From the IMG/VR virus record IMGVR_UViG_3300006793_000034, positions 1-57,289 of that record: 57,289 nt of DNA; one strand, given 5' to 3'. Below the pieces are notes generated by a model. The model saw nothing but the letters and a program-made list of their open reading frames with translations, was not told where the DNA came from and did not search any database. A program made the position numbers and the translations under genes. The DNA is from a virus. Below are positions 24,664 through 32,821 of the stretch, piece by piece (position 1 is the stretch's first letter; each line of letters opens with the position of its first letter).

Positions 24664-26687
24664 GCATTCTCCGCACACCGTGGTCTATTCTTGATCGATG
24701 CACCATAATTAACAAAGGTCTTGGGTTCTTTGACTTTAATGAACTCATCAACGGTTTGCTTGGAATGGTCGGCCCTAACGGCCAGTTAATGGGTTATCCA
24801 ATGGCTATGGACGACATTACAGGCGAACATTTGACTGGCGTTGAAGCCGACGCTGTGTATGAAGCAATTTACAACGCCGACCCATCAGATCCGCAACACT
24901 TGACAATCCAAGAAGCCGCTTTAATCCAAGCGGGGCCACAGGGCGATGAAGACACTTACAAAGCCGCACTGCAAAAAGCAATTGAAATCGGCAGTAAAAC
25001 CATCAACCACGCCGTTGAAGTGCAAAATCACCTATGGGGACAAAAGCGTCAAGAAGCCTCCATGACAGGAAAAGGTCTTGACAAAATACCCGACGATTTA
25101 CCACTGCCCTTCAAGACCGATATGGGGCGTGCGGTTTTAGATTCGCAGTGGCGTGAAGGGGTTTGGGGGCCACAGAAGAAAGAAACACCGTGGCAATTTG
25201 ACGCATACGGTGTGCCTAAACTTCGGGTCGGAAACCGAGATCAAGAAAACTTTCAAAACGAATCATGGAACCGACCATATCACGAAGGACTCAAGTGGGT
25301 GCGTGAGCAATCGGGCCACACAGGCAATACAAGCAAAGTCATTAAACCCGGCAAAGTTCGGCCAAACGGCATTTACATTAACAATGAAGCATACAAGCAT
25401 AGTATTGCTATGGTGAATGAAATGGCTCAACAGGCTCAAATGGGCGGCTATGAATTGACACCCGAAATGGTTCAAAACGCATGGTTGAATCACCCAGTGT
25501 TGAGCCAACACGCTCCCGAAAACAAAACCAACATCCAGCACCTCTATGGCATTCGCCGACGAGAAGCCGCACAGTCACCCGACACACCCGGCATTGTCGC
25601 CGACGCTGTGCCCGAAGGGCCGGATGCCGCACAGCAAGCAATTGAGCAACAGCAAATGCCTCAATCCCCAATGGACGCATACAGCACATGGTTTGAAGAT
25701 GGGTTCAAGAGCGAGAAGGGCGTGGACTTGTATGCAAACTCATTTGCCAACAAGCGTGCTTACCTCCCTAAATTGCACCAATACTTGGGTGACAAATACA
25801 ACATGGGCGACAATATGCCTTCAATTGAAGAATTGGTTGCTCAAGGTTCCGGCAGGGCTGGGGCAGATCGTCTTGTCAGCGGTTTCATCAGTCACATTCA
25901 AAGAACCAATCCGGGCATTCAGCCAAACCAAAACAGGATGCAAGAACCTCAACAACCACAACCTCAACCCGAACCGCAACCTCAACAACCACCTCAACCC
26001 ACAAACACAGGACAGCCACAGGGGCCGCAGGGACTTCGTGAAGCGATGGAGCGTCAAAAAGCAAGGAGAGCGCAAGCCCGTGAACCTCAACAACAGCCAC
26101 AGCCACCAGCACCTCAACCCGAACCACAGCCACCAGCACCCCCCGTCGTTCAGCCCCAACCACCAGCACCTCCTGTGCCACGCCAACAACCAGCACCACC
26201 AGTTCCTCGTCAGCAACCAGCACCACCAGCAACAGTGGGACAAATACCCCCCAACATTCCCCCCGAACAACCTCCTTCTCGCCTAAATGCTTTTCAAGCG
26301 CAACCTGCTGGCTCTCAACGGCAGGACGGCCCGCCACGATTTAGAGAGGGATGGAGAGGAATGGCTGATAAACTTGCATACCTCACTGGACGAGGTGCCG
26401 GACGCATGGGCAACATGTTCGGCAAAGAGGACATTGAATCCATGCTTGAAACCGTCCAATGTCAAATCGCTTTGCAGGATGATACCATCGCAAAGTCCGT
26501 CCCCCACACCCCTATGATTCAATCCAACGCAACGGATCTCGCCATGATGGCGGGCCAAATACAACGCCCAGTGTCCGATGTCGTCGCCATCCTCAATAGC
26601 AGGGGCGACTGGCGTGAGATGTCCAAATCAATGGACATCCCGTTGGATTGCATACAATTGGTGAAGGTGACTTTCAATGATCAGTAA
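24660..26687 (+). CDS. Large protein with Pro/Gln-rich linker
   Basis: The 675-residue product has a mostly helical N-terminal region (about 1-400) containing GVEADAVYEAIYNADPSDP and repeated Gln-rich helices. About 140 residues of Pro/Gln-rich linker follow (about 420-545), then a C-terminal globular segment of about 100 residues ending DWREMSKSMDIPLDCIQLVKVTF. Domain-linker-domain layout fits a minor virion or scaffold protein. Not recognised. Confidence 0.65.
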   Translation: MSILRTPWSILDRCTIINKGLGFFDFNELINGLLGMVGPNGQLMGYPMAMDDITGEHLTGVEADAVYEAIYNADPSDPQHLTIQEAALIQAGPQGDEDTYKAALQKAIEIGSKTINHAVEVQNHLWGQKRQEASMTGKGLDKIPDDLPLPFKTDMGRAVLDSQWREGVWGPQKKETPWQFDAYGVPKLRVGNRDQENFQNESWNRPYHEGLKWVREQSGHTGNTSKVIKPGKVRPNGIYINNEAYKHSIAMVNEMAQQAQMGGYELTPEMVQNAWLNHPVLSQHAPENKTNIQHLYGIRRREAAQSPDTPGIVADAVPEGPDAAQQAIEQQQMPQSPMDAYSTWFEDGFKSEKGVDLYANSFANKRAYLPKLHQYLGDKYNMGDNMPSIEELVAQGSGRAGADRLVSGFISHIQRTNPGIQPNQNRMQEPQQPQPQPEPQPQQPPQPTNTGQPQGPQGLREAMERQKARRAQAREPQQQPQPPAPQPEPQPPAPPVVQPQPPAPPVPRQQPAPPVPRQQPAPPATVGQIPPNIPPEQPPSRLNAFQAQPAGSQRQDGPPRFREGWRGMADKLAYLTGRGAGRMGNMFGKEDIESMLETVQCQIALQDDTIAKSVPHTPMIQSNATDLAMMAGQIQRPVSDVVAILNSRGDWREMSKSMDIPLDCIQLVKVTFNDQ

Positions 26688-27705
26688 GCGTGAGTTCAGT
26701 GCAGACAGAATGGCAAGAGCGAGAATGCTTGCTGAAAGAGAGGCTTTTGAGAAAGGGGCAAAATGGGATGCCGCAAAAAGGGGAATGATGAATCCTATTC
26801 AAAGTGCAAAAGGGGTGGCGAACCGCCTCGGCGATGCCAACGAAAGACGAAAAGCAAGAGGCGAGTTCAACCAATTAGGAGCAACGGCTCAAGCATCATT
26901 CGGTGGAGATGCCGATGCTTATGCAAATCAAATCAGTGATAAACGCAGGAAAGGGAGAGAAACTGAACAATTGGACGCTATGAACGCTAAGGTCGGAAAT
27001 CCACTACCAGCCGCCGCCGCACCAGCGGCAGGGGCACCAGCACCAGCGGCAGGGGCACCAGCACCAGCGGCAGGAGCCGCACCGGCAGGAGGCGCACCAG
27101 CACCAGCGGCAGGAGCCGCACCAGCAGGGGGCGCACCAGCAGGAGGCGCACCGGCAGGGGGCGCACCGGCAGGTGGAGCAGGAGCAGGAGCCGCACCAGC
27201 AGGTGGAGCAGGAGCAGGTGGAGCAGGAGCAGGTGGAGCAGGAGCCGCACCAGCACCAGCGGCAGGAGCCGCACCGGCAGGAGGCGCACCAGCGGCGGCA
27301 CCAGCGGCGGCACCAGCGGCGGCACCAGCGGCGGCACCAGCAAACAACATGCAACAAATGGCACAGAACATGGCGTTCGGTGCTGACGCTCAAGCAATTC
27401 AAGCCGGAAAAGGCGGCGAAAAGCAATCGTGGATGAAAGACCGTTCATTTGGTGGAAAGGTTGCCGATGTATTGTCAATGGGATTAACAAGCGGTATGGG
27501 GTCAACAGGAATCATGGCTCGCAACCAAGCCAACAAAAAGAACGAGGCGCAAACACAACGCTACAATCAAGCACAGAATAACATGCAACAACGCTTCATG
27601 GGCAACCAAGTGGCGAACCCAATGTTCGGCAAAGCCCAAAAATCCGCAGATCGTATTCACCGTTCAATTGAACATATTATGCTACGCAAACAAATGAGAA
27701 GGTGA
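26677..27705 (+). CDS. Ala/Pro/Gly-rich repeat protein
   Basis: The 342-residue protein has a charged helical N-terminus (about 1-108), a long run built from APAAGA and AGGAPA units (about 110-223), and a Gln/Asn-rich C-terminus with RSFGGKVADVLSMG. The repeat is mirrored in the DNA as GC-rich tandem units. Such flexible linkers are common in virion proteins. It overlaps the preceding gene by 11 bases. Confidence 0.65.
   Translation: MISKREFSADRMARARMLAEREAFEKGAKWDAAKRGMMNPIQSAKGVANRLGDANERRKARGEFNQLGATAQASFGGDADAYANQISDKRRKGRETEQLDAMNAKVGNPLPAAAAPAAGAPAPAAGAPAPAAGAAPAGGAPAPAAGAAPAGGAPAGGAPAGGAPAGGAGAGAAPAGGAGAGGAGAGGAGAAPAPAAGAAPAGGAPAAAPAAAPAAAPAAAPANNMQQMAQNMAFGADAQAIQAGKGGEKQSWMKDRSFGGKVADVLSMGLTSGMGSTGIMARNQANKKNEAQTQRYNQAQNNMQQRFMGNQVANPMFGKAQKSADRIHRSIEHIMLRKQMRR
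27008..27345. repeat. GC-rich degenerate tandem repeat within coding sequence
   Basis: Short units of the type GCACCAGCGGCAGGA and GGAGCAGGTGGA repeat across about 340 bp. Because the unit length is a multiple of three it encodes alternating Ala, Pro and Gly, and it keeps several other frames open on both strands. Length polymorphism by slippage is likely. Confidence 0.8.
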
Positions 27706-27711
27706 TTTCAA

Positions 27712-29964
27712 ATGGATAGATACGACGACATGCTACTCAAAGCCCGTGCTGAAATGCTGGGCAAAGAACCACTACGCAAAGCACCACCGCATGATGCACT
27801 TTTCTCGCATGTGTGGAACCATGTTGTCAAAGCACCCGCTGACGATCCATACGGTTTAATGCAAGGCTACCAAAACGAAAGAAACCAACAACGACAACAA
27901 CAAGTGCAAGAGCGCACACAGTCTTCACCAGCACCAGCCGATCCGTTCGGTCAAATGAACGAGGGTGCATCGCTGGATGGGCCAACACAAGGCATGGGGG
28001 CTAATTTCCGTCAAGGGCGACAAGAAACCCGTGATCCAAACAAGACGGGAATGTTTGGCCGAGCCAAGCAAGGCATTGGCAATTTTATGAACAGATTCAA
28101 ACGAACACCCTCCCAACAAACCGAAAGCACTCCACCTTCACTTCAAGAGGAACCAGCACCGGCTGACGAGCGTTCATTTATGGACACACCAAGAGCCGAA
28201 CTCCCTCCGTCGTTTCGATCATGGAACCGATATGGGAGCCGTGAAGAAGAGTTCCCAACAAGGGACTGGGTTCGCAATAACATGGATGCTGGCGGAAACG
28301 ATTTAGCCGAATGGGAAAGAATGAATGCCCTTCGGGAACAGCGAGAAGCCGAAACCCAACAAACTCAACAAGCCGAGCAAGGCAACGACCTCCGAGCCGC
28401 TACAAGGGACAAAATGACCCCATCAGCATGGCCGTCGCCTATGCAAGAAGCACAGGAGAGGAAACCTGCTGTTGACGCTGGCATGGACGCTATGCGTGAG
28501 CCAGTGGACAACGACTTCTATAACCGCTTTGCTGGTGTGGAGGAACAACCGATGAGGCAACCCCAATCCGAAGCCCCAGCACCAGTGGAGGAACAACGAG
28601 AGTTCAGTGATCCGTTCGGTCAAATGAACGGATTAGAGGAACGAGAAGAACTGCCTCCCGACTTCAATACTGAAATTGAACCTCAACAAATGCTAATGAC
28701 TGACCCTCCGTATATAGGGGGACAGGAGGAAATGACCGAAGAACGGCAAAATGAGGATGCACTTTCTTACAAGGAGAGGGCATCTAAGAATGCGGAGGAA
28801 AGAAACCCGGAAGCCCTTCAACGGTTGGAGGAATCGCAAATGCTAATGACTGACCCTCCGTATGTGGGGGAACAGGAAGACGAAAACCCCGATTGGATGA
28901 AGGGCATGGACGAAGAGGAATACACCGATTGGGCACGGTCAATGAGAAATGAATATGGCGGGCAGGAGGAATCACCCCGTGCTACGACACGAACTGGGAC
29001 AGAAATACCACGAAAGGCGTTGCCAGCACCAAAGGTGGCACCCGAAAACCGACAATTGCCCGAATCAACCGGAGAAAACAAACCCGGTGAAATGGCTGGC
29101 ATCCCGTCCAAAGCACGCACAGGATTCAATGAAGTCAACAACCGAAGCGAAGGCGACAAGGCCAAGCAAGATCCAAGAGCAAGAGGAAAAAATAACCGCT
29201 TGATGGAAACAAAGCGCAGGGAAAAATTGCGAAACGAAAAATACAATGTCATGCCGGAGGAACAGCAAGAAAAAGCACCTCCAAAGAAGGCCGCACCAAA
29301 GAAGGCTAAGAAAAGCCCAGCCGCAAAGGCTGTGAAGAATACCGACAAAGGCAAAGAAGTCGCCGAAGCAAACAAGAAAGGCGCACTTGAAGGCACCGAA
29401 GAAATGCGAGAAGAAGCACCAAAGAAAGGTGCGGCAAAGGTGAAAGCAACAACCTCCAAAAAAGCACCTAAAATGGAAATTGGTGAAGGGGCTGAAAGGA
29501 TTGAAGCCAAGCCAAAGAAGGGTGCGGCGAAGGTGAAGGCAACAACCTCCAAAGCCAAGCCAAAGGAAGGCTCGGCTCTCGCAAGGGTGAACTCACTTGA
29601 CGAAAAGCGAAAGGCAGGGGAAAACCCCAGCAAACCGTTCGCCAACAAAGCAAAGCCAGCACGCAAGCGCACCAAGAATCCAAAGAAAGCCGCTATTGAA
29701 GGACTGGGTGAAGCGGCGGCTCGTTCAAGAACACGACAGGCCGCAAAAGCAAAAAAAAACGAGCCAAGTGAAGAAAGCGCACCCGAAAAAGAATACGGTT
29801 TGAGTATCAGCGGCAGTGCATCCGAAAGCGACATCAGCGAAATTATGGAGGCCGCAAGAAACGGCAACAAGTCGGCTCAATCGGCGGTGTATAACAACGC
29901 CGCAACCTTAGAGGATATATTCAAAATACCTGTTGACGACATACGAGAAGCGAGTGGCCGGTGA
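27712..29964 (+). CDS. Large disordered virion-type protein with histone-H1-like tail
   Basis: GGTGATTT precedes ATG 27712. The 750-residue product has a tag-like segment near its start (F31-K40, FSHVWNHVVK), then Pro/Glu/Gln-rich disordered sequence with internal repeats: DPFGQMN occurs twice and MLMTDPPY[IV]G twice. From about residue 430 it becomes Lys/Ala-rich, with KKGAAKVKATTSK in two copies, similar in composition to histone H1 tails. A role in DNA condensation or as an internal scaffold is suggested. Its stop overlaps the terminase start (GTGA). Confidence 0.65.
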   Translation: MDRYDDMLLKARAEMLGKEPLRKAPPHDALFSHVWNHVVKAPADDPYGLMQGYQNERNQQRQQQVQERTQSSPAPADPFGQMNEGASLDGPTQGMGANFRQGRQETRDPNKTGMFGRAKQGIGNFMNRFKRTPSQQTESTPPSLQEEPAPADERSFMDTPRAELPPSFRSWNRYGSREEEFPTRDWVRNNMDAGGNDLAEWERMNALREQREAETQQTQQAEQGNDLRAATRDKMTPSAWPSPMQEAQERKPAVDAGMDAMREPVDNDFYNRFAGVEEQPMRQPQSEAPAPVEEQREFSDPFGQMNGLEEREELPPDFNTEIEPQQMLMTDPPYIGGQEEMTEERQNEDALSYKERASKNAEERNPEALQRLEESQMLMTDPPYVGEQEDENPDWMKGMDEEEYTDWARSMRNEYGGQEESPRATTRTGTEIPRKALPAPKVAPENRQLPESTGENKPGEMAGIPSKARTGFNEVNNRSEGDKAKQDPRARGKNNRLMETKRREKLRNEKYNVMPEEQQEKAPPKKAAPKKAKKSPAAKAVKNTDKGKEVAEANKKGALEGTEEMREEAPKKGAAKVKATTSKKAPKMEIGEGAERIEAKPKKGAAKVKATTSKAKPKEGSALARVNSLDEKRKAGENPSKPFANKAKPARKRTKNPKKAAIEGLGEAAARSRTRQAAKAKKNEPSEESAPEKEYGLSISGSASESDISEIMEAARNGNKSAQSAVYNNAATLEDIFKIPVDDIREASGR
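28687..28863. repeat. Exact 27-bp direct repeat, 150 bp apart, inside coding sequence
   Basis: Positions 28687-28713 and 28837-28863 are identical. The repeat encodes QMLMTDPPY twice, exactly 50 codons apart, and similarity continues weakly beyond it. DNA identity in a disordered region suggests recent duplication or selection on the DNA or peptide itself. Confidence 0.85.
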
Positions 29965-31406
29965 ACGCCATGAGTGCCCCCGTAGCAGATCTCGCCCGCC
30001 AAGTGGATTGGGAGATGGGACGCAGGGATTTCAAGTATTTTTTTGAAGACATTTGCGGAAAAGAAGAAAATTACATGGTCGCCGACTTTCACCAAGAATG
30101 GTTTGATATGAGCGAGAACCATAACAAAACATGTGTTATCGCTTCTCGTGATCACGGAAAGTCTGTGTTTTATCGGGTGTATTTGTTATGGAAAATGGCT
30201 TACAACCCCGGCACAGAAGTATTATTCTTTTCACACAGTCAACACCAGTCCATTGAACACATGGCGAAAATGAACGAATTGATTGAATCAATACCCACAC
30301 TTCAACATTTGAAACCAAAGCGTGGGTGGGCGAAACAGAAGTTCAAGTTCACCAACAAATCCTCAATATCGGCTATGTCAGTCGGCAAAGCAGTTCGTGG
30401 TGCCCACCCCGACATTGTAGTGCTGGACGACATATTATCCAGTGAAGCGGCTACGCAATTGACGCATATTGCTTCATGGTTTTACACAGCCCTCCTGCCT
30501 GTTCTCCACCACACCGCACAGTTATGTATCGTCGGAACTCCGTTTTCATACACTGATTTATACCAAGAACTCAAGGGCTTGAAAGGCTACAAAGTGGGCG
30601 AATACCCAGCAATAAGCGAAGAAACAGGCCATCCACTTTGGCCCGAACGCTGGTCGCTTGAAGCACTACAACAACGCCGTGGTGAAATGACTTCAATTGC
30701 TTTCACCCGTGAATACCTGTGCAAACCTATTGCCAGTGAATCAAGCCTATTCCCAGTGGACATGACTGATCCGTGTAAAGACGAAGACCATGCCTTTGTC
30801 TTTGACCCGTATGCGGGCGACTTTGATGAGAATGTCAATTATTACATCGGGTGGGATCCTGCTATCAGCCCCGACCGAAAAGCCGACTACACTTGCATGT
30901 GCGTTTTGGCTATGGACGAAAACCGACACAAACGGGTCGTTTGGATGCACCGAGAAAAGGGAATGGATTTCAGTTCTCAAATTGACAAAATCATTGAACT
31001 GAATGCTCGTTTCAACCCAGTCATTGTTGAACTTGAAACAAACAATTTCGCTCAAGCCTTTCATCAAGTCTTGAAAGAAATTAGTGATTTACCTATCAAA
31101 CCATTCACCATGAGCCGCATGAGAAAAGAAGCGATTATGCACTCACTTCAATTGCACTTTGAACAGCGTCATTTGATTTTGCCATACAAAGACGAAGGCA
31201 GGACAAGGCGCATGATGGACACCCTACTCAATGAACTTTCAATGTTCACTATGTTGCCCAACGGGAAAATGGAGTCGCTGGGCAAGCACGACGACACAGT
31301 TATTGCCCTTGCACTCGCAGTTCAAGCGACAAAGGAATATAGGGACAACATCGTCGTCCTTGATGGGGCGGCATGGTCGCAACGCTTGGGGTGGAGTGAA
31401 GTATGA
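29961..31406 (+). CDS. terL: Terminase large subunit (packaging ATPase and nuclease)
   Basis: The 481-residue protein has the ATPase motifs ASRDHGKS (61-68, Walker A with the usual Arg) and DIVVLDD (151-157, Walker B and catalytic acidic pair), then the RNase H-like nuclease acids in GWDPAI (Asp299), VIVELETN (about 355-361) and GKHDDTVIALALA near the C-terminus. It pumps DNA into proheads and cuts concatemers. The GTG at 29961 overlaps the previous stop; ATG 29970 is an alternative start. It opens the canonical head module. Confidence 0.95.
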   Translation: MNAMSAPVADLARQVDWEMGRRDFKYFFEDICGKEENYMVADFHQEWFDMSENHNKTCVIASRDHGKSVFYRVYLLWKMAYNPGTEVLFFSHSQHQSIEHMAKMNELIESIPTLQHLKPKRGWAKQKFKFTNKSSISAMSVGKAVRGAHPDIVVLDDILSSEAATQLTHIASWFYTALLPVLHHTAQLCIVGTPFSYTDLYQELKGLKGYKVGEYPAISEETGHPLWPERWSLEALQQRRGEMTSIAFTREYLCKPIASESSLFPVDMTDPCKDEDHAFVFDPYAGDFDENVNYYIGWDPAISPDRKADYTCMCVLAMDENRHKRVVWMHREKGMDFSSQIDKIIELNARFNPVIVELETNNFAQAFHQVLKEISDLPIKPFTMSRMRKEAIMHSLQLHFEQRHLILPYKDEGRTRRMMDTLLNELSMFTMLPNGKMESLGKHDDTVIALALAVQATKEYRDNIVVLDGAAWSQRLGWSEV

Positions 31407-32821
31407 CACGAATTATGTGGGATAGCGAAGTTCGTTCAATGGACGACGCCCTTATCAAATTAGCACCATTGTTAGCCGGAGCCGCCCGATTAGCGGCACC
31501 AGCCGCAAAAAAGTTAGCACCCATCGCCGCAAAGGAGGGTGCAAAAATGGCCGCACCAAAAATCATGGATGCGGCAAAGGGAAAAATCACCGGCCTTCTT
31601 GATCAGAAAAGGCAACAGGAACAGGAATTGGCTGAAACAGAACAGCAGATTGAAACCAATGAGCAAGAGCAAGAAGTGGAACAGCCGGAACAGCAACAAC
31701 AACAAACCCCGCCGCCAACAGGACAACCCATGCCACCTCAAGCGACCGCAGGTTCCGAGATAACAGGCATGAAGGGTGGCGACCAACCAAGCAACCCAAC
31801 CGAACAACCCGGCACTACGGCCACACCCGTCGTGGGAGTCAGCAAATCCTTCTTCAAAGATGAAATAGGAATGAGTGGTTCAGATCTAATTGACCTCTTT
31901 CAAAAAGCAGGTGAAACAGAAGCCATACCGGCGGTTGTTGAATTGTTGCGGCAAGAGCAACATGCTGTGCTAAAATCATTTGACTGGTGGGACGAAAACG
32001 ATTGGGGGCTTTTGGAACTACAAGACAACGACTTCAACCTTCTCACCATTTATCCCGAACGATTGGAATATCAATTAAGGAAAACAGTGGCGGGTGTTAA
32101 AAAAGCCCAAAGCCAAGACGAATGCCGAACGATTTGGAAAGCGTGGCATGATAGATTGAATGCTGAAAACCGCTTGAGCCGCAGGGAAAGAAGTGTTCTC
32201 AAAGAATGTCTTAACACACTGCAAAAGCACGGTGACATGAATGCCGCAACCATCACCAGTTATGGTGTGGATGCGACCACTGCCGAAGTCGCTGGCCTCA
32301 TCAAAACATACGGTCATTTGTATGACATGAAAGTGGTGGGCAAGGGAACCAAATACGATGATCGAACACTCCATTACGGAGCCAACAAACCACCAGTATT
32401 CTTGAAGAGAATTGACTCGTTTATCGGGAATCTGTGGGAGGTTGGTGGTGAAATGTCCATAACAAAAAGCGGAATACCCCGTCTTACCCTACCGTTTAGC
32501 ACAAAGCGTGCCGAAGATTACACCAATGTTTTGAAGAAGGAATTGGGTGTGGAGAGTATTATGTGGGAGGGTCGCCAGTTCTTGATTGAAGGAGATCGAG
32601 CCGTTTATGAGGCGGCTAAAGTCGCACTGCCGTATTTAGAAAAGCAATTTTCCGAAGCGGCCATTTTACTTTCAGCACTTGAAGGGAATGAAAACGCAGG
32701 TCGTATCATCGCCTTTAAGCAAGCAATTCCCGAAGATCAAGTGTCAATGCTCAAAGCATGGAACACTTCAATTGACGGATTAGATGAATGGAAAGAGGTG
32801 ATTGTCAATGACCGCCGATAA
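31403..32821 (+). CDS. Unknown head-module protein with amphipathic Ala-rich N-terminus and possible LAGLIDADG-like fold
   Basis: The 472-residue protein starts with an Ala/Lys-rich amphipathic region (about 15-75), then a Gln/Glu/Pro-rich linker. The C-terminal half is globular. SFIGNLWEVGGEMSI followed by a basic strand and DYTNVLKKELGV (near 340-380) resembles the LAGLIDADG motif and the strand-helix after it, with the usual catalytic acid position unclear. It could be a domesticated homing-endonuclease fold or an unrelated resemblance. It lies between terminase and portal and overlaps both genes. Confidence 0.6.
   Translation: MTRIMWDSEVRSMDDALIKLAPLLAGAARLAAPAAKKLAPIAAKEGAKMAAPKIMDAAKGKITGLLDQKRQQEQELAETEQQIETNEQEQEVEQPEQQQQQTPPPTGQPMPPQATAGSEITGMKGGDQPSNPTEQPGTTATPVVGVSKSFFKDEIGMSGSDLIDLFQKAGETEAIPAVVELLRQEQHAVLKSFDWWDENDWGLLELQDNDFNLLTIYPERLEYQLRKTVAGVKKAQSQDECRTIWKAWHDRLNAENRLSRRERSVLKECLNTLQKHGDMNAATITSYGVDATTAEVAGLIKTYGHLYDMKVVGKGTKYDDRTLHYGANKPPVFLKRIDSFIGNLWEVGGEMSITKSGIPRLTLPFSTKRAEDYTNVLKKELGVESIMWEGRQFLIEGDRAVYEAAKVALPYLEKQFSEAAILLSALEGNENAGRIIAFKQAIPEDQVSMLKAWNTSIDGLDEWKEVIVNDRR

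Noticed and set aside
25821-26337. Two 149-residue minus-strand frames rich in Trp/Leu or Val/Glu
   Set aside because: They are shadows of the Pro/Gln-rich linker encoded on the plus strand.
26928-27505. Minus-strand and second-frame proteins made of Ala/Pro, Leu/Val or Cys/Trp repeats
   Set aside because: They are frame shadows of the GC-rich tandem repeat in the plus-strand gene.
28690-28870. DPPY motifs as evidence for a DNA methyltransferase at 27712
   Set aside because: The surrounding sequence is disordered and lacks cofactor motifs; DPPY alone is not enough.
28818-29870. 350-residue minus-strand open frame rich in Phe, Ala and Ser
   Set aside because: It mirrors the Lys/Ala-rich plus-strand coding sequence, whose codon use keeps the opposite strand open.
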